NCBI GenBank assembly: GCA_039812985.1
Contig: JBDHUL010000015.1
Location: 1-17,627 of the forward strand
From: JAPUDS01 sp039812985
Lineage (GTDB): Bacteria > Patescibacteriota > Saccharimonadia > Saccharimonadales > Saccharimonadaceae
Reading direction: 5' to 3'
Length of the DNA stretch: 17,627 nucleotides
Part shown: positions 13,256-17,627 of the stretch, one piece after another
Position numbering within the stretch: position 1 is the first letter of the stretch
Layout: the number at the start of each line of letters is the position of its first letter
Notes under the pieces: generated by a model
What the model was told of the DNA's origin: nothing
Seen by the model: only the letters and a program-made list of their open reading frames with translations
The model's database searches: none
Made by a program: the position numbers and the translations under genes

Positions 13256-14185
13256 ATGGGCAAGCAAAAAGCATTTGTTGTTGGTGGCGGAGGTATGGTT
13301 GGAGCAACAGCCGCCTACGCGATGGCCATTAACAAGGCGGTTGAAGAGATCGTGCTCATTGACGTTAACGAGCAGCTCGTATGGGGGCAGGCTGCTGATA
13401 TAAATGACGCAATGGGCTTTGACAGCGGTATACTCGTCCGCGTCGGGTCGTACGACGAGATTGACGACAACGACATTGTGGTTGTTACTGCGGGGGCGGC
13501 ACAACAGCCAGGACAAACCAGGCTCGACCTCATAGGGACAAACAAGGCCATTGTTGAAAGTATCGTTTCGCAGGTAGTGGCCGGCGGTAAACAACCATTT
13601 ATCCTCATGGTAACGAATCCGGTCGATGTCATGACCTATGTCGCGCTAAAAACCTCTGGACTACCCAAGAACCGCGTGTTTGGCTCTGGCACAACCCTCG
13701 ACACGTCGCGTCTGCGGGCTGCTATAGCCGATAGCCTCGGAGTACATAGCCGCGAAGTTGACGCCTATATACTGGGCGAACATGGCGACTCGTCGTTTTC
13801 GACGATTGAGCGAGCCCGAGTTGGTGACATTCCCATTCGTCAGTTTCCGGGGTTCGACGAAGAACGTTTTGCCAACATTGACCAAGAAATCCGCGACCGC
13901 GTCTACCGTATCATTGAGACCAAAAAATCAACCTATTATGCTATCGGCCAGGTGCTCTCAAAAATTGTCATCGCCCTGCGCCGTAGTACCTACAGTATAT
14001 TTCCACTGTGCTCACTCCTAGAGGGTGAATACGGGCTGTCGGACGTTGTGCTCGGGCTACCAACTGCCATTAACAACACCGGAACGCAGATACTAGGGGG
14101 GTACGAACTCACCGATGGCGAACGCACGAATTTGTCGCGTTCGGCTGAGGTAGTGAGACAGGCCATCGATAGTATACGTGAGTGA
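13256..14185 (+). CDS. ldh: L-lactate dehydrogenase
   Basis: Reduces pyruvate to L-lactate with NADH, regenerating NAD+ in fermentation. The 309-residue protein has the Rossmann start FVVGGGGMVGATAAYAMA (about 7-24), acidic NAD-selecting strand EIVLIDVNEQL, the mobile loop AGAAQQPGQTRLDL, MVTNPVDVMTY, GSGTTLDTSRLR and the catalytic histidine in GEHGDSS (about 178-184), then TYYAIG near the substrate pocket. In the loop the residue that separates lactate from malate dehydrogenase is Gln (AQQPG), where malate dehydrogenases have Arg, so lactate is the likely substrate. The pocket was judged by eye. The start has GGAAGAGG five bases upstream. It is a single-gene unit, convergent with the next gene with stop codons directly abutting (14185/14186). 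It fits a sugar-fermenting, respiration-poor host. Confidence 0.93.
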   Translation: MGKQKAFVVGGGGMVGATAAYAMAINKAVEEIVLIDVNEQLVWGQAADINDAMGFDSGILVRVGSYDEIDDNDIVVVTAGAAQQPGQTRLDLIGTNKAIVESIVSQVVAGGKQPFILMVTNPVDVMTYVALKTSGLPKNRVFGSGTTLDTSRLRAAIADSLGVHSREVDAYILGEHGDSSFSTIERARVGDIPIRQFPGFDEERFANIDQEIRDRVYRIIETKKSTYYAIGQVLSKIVIALRRSTYSIFPLCSLLEGEYGLSDVVLGLPTAINNTGTQILGGYELTDGERTNLSRSAEVVRQAIDSIRE

Positions 14186-14584
14186 CTATAAATAGTCGGT
14201 TATGTCGCCGCCAGCCAAACGATTCATGCGGCTTAGAATATGCTTCGCCAAGCAAGATGCAAACGTTTCAGCTTTCGTTATTTCGAGCGGCCGGGCTAGC
14301 CAGTATGTCTCCACTTGTACATCGTTACCTAACCGAACGCGTCGTTCCTCATCGGGTTCAAGTCCCATTTCTGAGAGAGAAAGGCCGGCATCGGACGCGG
14401 CATCTTCTCCCAGAACATCAATCACGTCTCCACCCATTTCAAAAGGCGGCTGGGTTAATACGGCTAACGAATGAACACGTGCATTCTCTTCAGAAGCATC
14501 GTTCAGTTGGTACGCGACTATGACGCGCTTACCATCTCCTTCTTCGACAAACGACTTCACTATATCATTGTTTTGTTCTGTCAT
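14186..14584 (-). CDS. Hypothetical acidic protein, leaderless gene
   Basis: No family recognised. The 132-residue protein is acidic, with no signal or membrane segment. The N-terminus MTEQNNDIVKSFVEEGDGKRVIVAYQLND looks alpha/beta; the middle (DVIDVLGEDAASDAGLSLSEMGLEPDEERRVRLGNDVQVETYWL) is probably beta-rich; the end is a helix (AETFASCLAKHILSRMNRLAGG). The start at ATG 14584 follows a -10 by eight bases, predicting a leaderless message. The gene is divergent from rpsJ with overlapping -35 boxes, so expression of the two may be linked, and it is convergent with ldh with no room for a terminator. Confidence 0.75.
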   Translation of the reverse strand: MTEQNNDIVKSFVEEGDGKRVIVAYQLNDASEENARVHSLAVLTQPPFEMGGDVIDVLGEDAASDAGLSLSEMGLEPDEERRVRLGNDVQVETYWLARPLEITKAETFASCLAKHILSRMNRLAGGDITDYL

Positions 14585-14592
14585 GTTGATAG

Positions 14593-14621
14593 ATTATGCT
14601 ATAAACATCATTATTGTGCAA
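14593..14621 (-). promoter_or_regulatory. Promoter of the reverse hypothetical gene (leaderless)
   Basis: On the reverse strand TTGCAC (14621-14616), a 17-base spacer and CATAAT (14598-14593), then eight bases to ATG 14584. The -35 overlaps the rpsJ -35 on the other strand. Confidence 0.7.
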
Positions 14622-14643
14622 ATCTGTCATCCTGTGGTATACT
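14614..14643 (+). promoter_or_regulatory. rpsJ promoter
   Basis: TTGTGC (14614-14619), an 18-base spacer and TATACT (14638-14643) preceded by TGG, an extended -10. Transcription would start near 14650, leaving a leader of about 150 bases before rpsJ. Confidence 0.7.
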
Positions 14644-14761
14644 CTCTAATGTTATACAAATCGTTCCGAGAACTGGGCGTGACATGAGAAGATATGGTTC
14701 ATGCACAGGTTACGGGACACATGAGTAACGTTGACTGCTTGAAGTTTGAGGCTCCCGGCTG

Positions 14762-14796
14762 TCAGTTGAACTCTTCTACAACTGAAAGGAGTAGAA
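14762..14796 (+). promoter_or_regulatory. Competing hairpins around the rpsJ ribosome-binding site
   Basis: Hairpin A pairs TCAGTTG (14762-14768) with CAACTGA (14779-14785). Hairpin B pairs TTCTAC (14774-14779) with GTAGAA (14791-14796), enclosing most of the Shine-Dalgarno AAAGGAG (14785-14791); CTCTT (14771-14775) can also pair directly with AGGAG. A and B share bases, so they exclude each other. The rest of the leader (14650-14761) holds no open frame or structure I can name. Confidence 0.45.
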
Positions 14797-14798
14797 CC

Positions 14799-15119
14799 AT
14801 GTCAGACCAACCCGCCGCACCGCGAATCCGTATTCGCCTCAAGGCCTATGACCACAAAGTCATCGACCAGTCAGCAAAACAAATCATCGACACAGCCCTA
14901 CGTACAGGCGCGAGTATTGCCGGTCCGGTGCCACTCCCGACTCGGCGTAGCACCTACACTGTGGTCAAAAGCCCGCACGTGTATAAGAAGGGCGGCGAAG
15001 CCTTTGAGATGCGCGTTCACAAACGACTCATCGATATCATTGGTGCAACGCCCAAAACTATCGACAGTTTGCAAAATCTCAGCCTCCCGGCTGGGTGTGA
15101 TGCTGAAATTCGCATGTAA
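14799..15119 (+). CDS. rpsJ: Small ribosomal subunit protein S10
   Basis: S10 is a core 30S protein and, in many bacteria, a NusE transcription antitermination partner. The 106-residue sequence is full length: RIRIRLKAYDHKVIDQSAKQIIDTA (9-33), GPVPLPTRRSTYTVVKSPHVYKKGGEAFEMR (42-72, the extended ribosome-inserting loop) and LIDIIGATPKTIDSLQNLSLPAGCDAEIRM at the end, all conserved. The ATG at 14799 has AAAGGAG seven bases upstream; an in-frame TTG/ATG reading from 14694 would add 35 residues that look nothing like S10. A terminator follows 20 bases after the stop, so S10 is a single-gene unit here, not the head of an S10-rplC-rplD operon. Confidence 0.98.
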   Translation: MSDQPAAPRIRIRLKAYDHKVIDQSAKQIIDTALRTGASIAGPVPLPTRRSTYTVVKSPHVYKKGGEAFEMRVHKRLIDIIGATPKTIDSLQNLSLPAGCDAEIRM

Positions 15120-15139
15120 AACGTCACCCATTACGTTTG

Positions 15140-15170
15140 AATGACCGCTGCTGTAGGCGGTCATTTTTTT
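15140..15170 (+). terminator. Rho-independent terminator of rpsJ
   Basis: ATGACCGC (15141-15148), eight-base loop and GCGGTCAT (15157-15164), extended by A15140-T15165, followed by a run of seven T including the pairing base. A textbook intrinsic terminator. Confidence 0.92.
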
Positions 15171-15206
15171 CGTGAAGTGCAAGCTCAGAGAAATATATGA
15201 GCGGTA

Positions 15207-15235
15207 TTGACAGAAGCTTTCGGACGTGTTCAAAT
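15207..15235 (+). promoter_or_regulatory. Promoter of the 355-residue orphan gene (leaderless)
   Basis: A perfect TTGACA (15207-15212), a 17-base spacer and TCAAAT (15230-15235), six bases before ATG 15242. The promoter lies inside what would be the first codons of a longer reading from 15197, which argues against that start. Confidence 0.65.
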
Positions 15236-15241
15236 GAGTAT

Positions 15242-16309
15242 ATGATGACCAATGGTGAAAGTTTAAGTGACGCTTCTAAAACCGCTTTAGAGCTCGGGGT
15301 ACTTCTTCGCAAAGCCGCTAAAAGATTATATTGGCAAGCGGGTGTACAACTCAACGAGCTCGTTTCCTTAACCACCGATAGCAACACCGATAGTAATGTT
15401 GATATTTCACTATACTTGAGTCGCAACGGGAACGTTATAGATTGGGGACATGACACTGCCAACCAGTTAATAGGGCGGGCGGGGGTGTGGGGCTATACCA
15501 TGTGGGCAGAAACTGCGTGTGGCAATGAAACGACCACCTACCATACCCACAGAGATGAAAACGCACGATTTAACGGTAAGTCATACGGCACATTTGTCAC
15601 AGATGTGTTGCGCCCGACCGGAAAAGTTGAAAATCATTTACCTGTCTTGGAACAGATTCCAGACCCAGAAGCTACCGAAGCTACATGGGATTTTTTGAAA
15701 AAATTTACAAATCTGACCCCTGAAAATATCGTTATAGAACAGCGTGGAGCACTCAGTGATAGAGAAGCCGACCAAGCATTTGGTGAGATGGGGAACTATA
15801 TCAATAAGATAGCTCGGCATTTCAAGGCTACGTCAGAACAGCTCAATGGAGAGACCGGTGGTGGCGTCATCTACAAGCTGTCAGATGATATTCGAGCACG
15901 GCTCACGTACAAACCATCGGGTATCCTTACCAGGACAGGACGACCCATTTACTCGCCGCATATAGGATTATCCCTAGAGCAGATTAACGAACGCGGCATA
16001 GCTAACGGCGCGACCATTGGGTTGTCGGCTCAACAAATGCCTGGCGGCCGACGTTTTGTTGGCGCTTTTCGTTATGACAATGACCAAGCAGGGCTGCCGA
16101 AGAGTGAGACGCTACAAAGAAACGACACTCTCGCACTGCTGTTGATTATGGGCGCAATCACCGAGGACTGCGACAAAGGTCGGCTCCGTCAAGATCTGTA
16201 CTCGATCAAAAACATGCAGCTTGGGGCGCTTAACTGGATGCGTCAACCATGCGTAGAGCTATCTGGCGAGCAGCAAGAAACGCTGCATGATCTTTTCCAG
16301 CCCCAGTAG
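15242..16309 (+). CDS. Hypothetical protein, 355 residues, leaderless gene
   Basis: No family recognised. I place the start at ATG 15242, six bases after a -10, rather than at 15197. The N-terminus is a helix (ALELGVLLRKAAKRLYWQAG), followed by a beta-rich part with a polar histidine cluster (YHTHRDEN, about 100-107) and WDFLKKF. The second half has strands such as VIYKLSDDIRARLTYKPSG and SPHIGLSLEQINERG, then helices to the end (LLLIMGAITEDCDKGRLRQDLYSIKNMQL). There is no signal peptide, membrane segment or recognisable nucleotide-binding motif. Codon use is less C-biased than in tuf and rpsJ, so it is probably weakly expressed. It has its own promoter and no clear terminator. Confidence 0.75.
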   Translation: MMTNGESLSDASKTALELGVLLRKAAKRLYWQAGVQLNELVSLTTDSNTDSNVDISLYLSRNGNVIDWGHDTANQLIGRAGVWGYTMWAETACGNETTTYHTHRDENARFNGKSYGTFVTDVLRPTGKVENHLPVLEQIPDPEATEATWDFLKKFTNLTPENIVIEQRGALSDREADQAFGEMGNYINKIARHFKATSEQLNGETGGGVIYKLSDDIRARLTYKPSGILTRTGRPIYSPHIGLSLEQINERGIANGATIGLSAQQMPGGRRFVGAFRYDNDQAGLPKSETLQRNDTLALLLIMGAITEDCDKGRLRQDLYSIKNMQLGALNWMRQPCVELSGEQQETLHDLFQPQ

Positions 16310-16320
16310 TCCTTTCTCTC

Positions 16321-16363
16321 CTGCGAGGAACAAAAATATCATGAAGGGTTTTTGCCCTCGCAG
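16321..16363. repeat. Inverted repeat overlapping the next promoter
   Basis: CTGCGAGG (16321-16328) and CCTCGCAG (16356-16363) are perfect eight-base complements, 27 bases apart, with a smaller AGGG/CCCT hairpin (16345-16348/16355-16358) inside that uses part of the same 3' arm. No T-run follows, so it is a poor terminator; the right arm overlaps the -35 of the following gene, which would suit an operator. Confidence 0.45.
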
Positions 16364-16380
16364 CGTGCCAATGCTATACT
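16352..16380 (+). promoter_or_regulatory. Promoter of the small membrane protein (leaderless)
   Basis: TTGCCC (16352-16357), a 17-base spacer and TATACT (16375-16380), six bases before ATG 16387. Confidence 0.75.
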
Positions 16381-16386
16381 AACCAT

Positions 16387-16668
16387 ATGGTCAAAAAACA
16401 AACACAGAAAAAGGCTCTCGCCGGCGAATCAGACAGTGCGTACTTCTTGAAACTGGTGCTTTACGTTCTCCTGGGAGCAACATGGCTAAAGTTTGCGGTG
16501 CCGCTGCATCTTGGGCCGTTCCAGATAAACGGCGCGCCTATAGGACTTTTTTTTGGCGTATTGCTCGCCAGCCATGATCACTTTGCTATCGACCGCAAAG
16601 TCGAATACGCGCTGCTACTCATGATGACGGTCATCACCTATTTTCTGCCAGCGGGTATACTCCTGTAG
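16387..16668 (+). CDS. Small multi-pass membrane protein of unknown function
   Basis: No family recognised. The 93-residue protein has a basic, polar N-terminus (MVKKQTQKKALAGESDSA) and three hydrophobic stretches: about 19-40 (FLKLVLYVLLGATWLKFAV), 46-62 (INGAPIGLFFGVLLAS) and 72-93 (VEYALLLMMTVITYFLPAGILL), separated by a short loop HDHFAIDRK. The lysine-rich N-terminus suggests it stays inside. The start follows a -10 by six bases, so the mRNA is leaderless. It is convergent with the VanY-like gene, seven bases apart. It could be a small subunit or regulator, but nothing here says of what. Confidence 0.75.
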   Translation: MVKKQTQKKALAGESDSAYFLKLVLYVLLGATWLKFAVPLHLGPFQINGAPIGLFFGVLLASHDHFAIDRKVEYALLLMMTVITYFLPAGILL

Positions 16669-16675
16669 CGCGTCC

Positions 16676-17443
16676 CTAGCGGGCATATCCTGGTGCCGTT
16701 TGCAGGACAAACTCGTCAAGCGTCATCCCTGACGCCAAAAGGGCGCGGGCCAAAGGAACGCCGACGTAACGGTAGTGCCAGTGCTCGCCTGCAATGCCGG
16801 TAACCGACTGCTTCCCTGATGGATAGCGTTCGATAAACCCATAATCGGCGGCATGAACGCGGAGCCACGCTATGCCCTTGGGGTCAAGACTACAGGCATC
16901 GGGGTTGTTCATACAGGCCAGAGAACTTGTCGCGAGATCAACAGCCAGCCCCGTTTGATGTTCGCTCGTTCCGGCAGGGGCGACGTATGATTGGACGTAG
17001 GCCGCGCCGCGCATAGAGAGAACGGTCGCCGCAAGACTTTTCTGAGCATCATACGACCGATAGGCACTGGACAGCATCAGTTCGACGCCTGACTCATGAG
17101 CCTTGGCCAAAAGGCTCATGAGAGGCCCTGCGGTTCGTGCCTCAACCATATTGGCGCTGGAGGTGTGCGGGACATCCGTAGTGATGAGACGCGGAGTAAA
17201 CGTATCCGGCAGATGGTGGTCCTTACTGACCAGCACCCATAGCCCATCACTGCGAAAAAGTTGCCAACTCGGAACATGTATCGTTGTATCGTTAACGCGA
17301 ACAACTGCGACAAAAGGCGTCGATTGAAATGACAATGAAGGCGGCGTAAAACTATACTGGGCTCCTACGGTAAGTAAACTCACAACTATAAGAACACTCA
17401 ACCAGACCCAATCGGTTTTTATTTTTTTCTCGCGTCTTCTCAT
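16676..17443 (-). CDS. VanY-type D-Ala-D-Ala carboxypeptidase (peptidase M15B), membrane-anchored
   Basis: A zinc peptidase that trims the terminal D-Ala of peptidoglycan stem peptides outside the membrane. The 255 residues comprise a basic N-terminus (MRRREKKIK), one membrane anchor (about 12-30), an unassigned domain (about 40-100) and the VanY domain (about 105-255). Motifs are SAYRSYDAQ (126-134), AGTSEHQTGLAVD (157-169, ligands H162 and D169) and EHWHYRY (220-226, catalytic E220, ligand H223). I start at ATG 17443, six bases after the reverse-strand -10; in-frame ATGs upstream would overlap the promoter and the divergent gene. A separate role in a host-associated CPR cell, such as remodelling its own wall or that of its host bacterium, is possible but unproven. 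Confidence 0.9.
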   Translation of the reverse strand: MRRREKKIKTDWVWLSVLIVVSLLTVGAQYSFTPPSLSFQSTPFVAVVRVNDTTIHVPSWQLFRSDGLWVLVSKDHHLPDTFTPRLITTDVPHTSSANMVEARTAGPLMSLLAKAHESGVELMLSSAYRSYDAQKSLAATVLSMRGAAYVQSYVAPAGTSEHQTGLAVDLATSSLACMNNPDACSLDPKGIAWLRVHAADYGFIERYPSGKQSVTGIAGEHWHYRYVGVPLARALLASGMTLDEFVLQTAPGYAR

Positions 17444-17449
17444 AGACAT

Positions 17450-17459
17450 ATTGTACAAT
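17450..17459. promoter_or_regulatory. Palindromic -10 shared by two divergent leaderless genes
   Basis: ATTGTACAAT is a perfect ten-base palindrome. Read forward it ends in TACAAT (17454-17459), seven bases before ATG 17467; read in reverse it gives TACAAT (17455-17450), six bases before ATG 17443. The two -10 boxes overlap by two bases, so polymerase can serve only one direction at a time. No strong -35 is visible on either side. Confidence 0.7.
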
Positions 17460-17466
17460 AAGCAGT

Positions 17467-17627
17467 ATGAAACGAAGGATAGTGACATGGGTTGTCGCAG
17501 TAGCAATGCTCGCTGTTGTCACGTTGCAGCCAGCACAAGCAGAGGCGCCGTCCTGTGTGGTGGCGACTGACGCACTGTGCTACCAGCCAACGGCGACAAA
17601 ACTGCTTCAGGTGTTACTATCTGTTAC
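17467..17627 (+). CDS. Secreted protein, N-terminal fragment (cut by window end)
   Basis: An open frame without stop to the end of the window, too short for most gene callers here. It starts MKRRIVTWVVAVAMLAVV, a classic signal peptide with basic n-region, hydrophobic core and a cleavage site after QPAQAEA. The mature part begins PSCVVATDALCYQPTATKLLQ, with two Cys that may form a disulfide. The ATG follows the forward TACAAT by seven bases, predicting a leaderless mRNA and a shared promoter with the divergent VanY-like gene. A cell-envelope role beside the carboxypeptidase would fit, but the family cannot be judged from 53 codons. Confidence 0.7.
   Translation, partial: MKRRIVTWVVAVAMLAVVTLQPAQAEAPSCVVATDALCYQPTATKLLQVLLSV

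Noticed and set aside
14184..14197. Near-palindrome GACTATAAATAGTC between the ldh and reverse-gene stops, considered as a bidirectional terminator
   Set aside because: The loop is too small, the stem is AT-rich and weak, and there is no T-run on either side.
14182..14523. Forward ORFs over the reverse hypothetical gene
   Set aside because: The reverse frame has a good promoter at the right distance from its ATG; the forward readings are Arg/Ser/His-rich shadows.
14694..14798. N-terminal extension of rpsJ
   Set aside because: The 35 extra residues have no likeness to S10, and a Shine-Dalgarno sits just before ATG 14799.
1..17627. CRISPR arrays, tRNA genes, IS elements, phage genes, integrase attachment sites
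   Set aside because: No direct repeats with regular spacers, no tRNA-like cloverleaf with CCA end, and no transposase or integrase motifs seen on either strand.

Overview
The window looks like chromosome of a Candidate Phyla Radiation bacterium, most likely Saccharibacteria (TM7). This rests on compact gene packing, a mix of Shine-Dalgarno and apparently leaderless genes, many short proteins with no recognisable family, a fermentative L-lactate dehydrogenase, and UGA used as stop (so not Gracilibacteria/Absconditabacteria). It is an inference from gene content and style; no rRNA is present. There is no sign of phage, IS elements, CRISPR or tRNA genes, and no gene-free stretch longer than about 300 bases.

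Region 1 (1-4955) is an extracytosolic flavin redox module. It holds a small secreted protein, a single-pass membrane protein, two tandem paralogous FMN-binding-domain proteins tethered by N-terminal membrane segments with Ser/Thr-rich or Pro-rich linkers, an ApbE-type FAD:protein FMN transferase (split here by a one-base frameshift), a small unknown leaderless gene, and, convergently, a ferric-reductase/NOX-like flavocytochrome with four haem-ligand histidines. The simplest reading is NAD(P)H to FAD to two haems across the membrane to covalently flavinylated surface domains.

Region 2 (5052-11028) is a seven-gene co-oriented run: a phosphoribosyltransferase-like protein whose PRPP-binding loops look degenerate, then a Bat-type cluster of MoxR AAA+ ATPase, DUF58, DUF4381-like membrane protein, two von Willebrand A membrane proteins and a TPR-like membrane protein. 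From DUF58 onward the genes overlap at stop/start codons.

Region 3 (11029-15170) carries tuf (EF-Tu) with a strong promoter, a leader hairpin and a terminator, an unknown helical protein, ldh, an unknown reverse-strand gene, and rpsJ (ribosomal protein S10) as a single-gene unit with its own promoter, about 150-nt leader and terminator. The classic tuf-rpsJ-rplC linkage is broken. Region 4 (15171-17627) has an orphan 355-aa protein, a small membrane protein, a VanY-like D,D-carboxypeptidase (reverse) and the start of a secreted protein (forward, cut by the window end).

The most striking non-coding pattern is promoter architecture. At least seven genes have an ATG 6-8 bases after a good -10 box, so their mRNAs should be leaderless, and this moves several starts. 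Two divergent pairs share promoter DNA: the rpsJ pair overlaps in the -35 boxes, and the VanY/secreted pair shares one palindromic -10 (ATTGTACAAT). Two genes (positions 80-178 and 2363-2370) show a reading-frame break that may be an assembly error or a real lesion.
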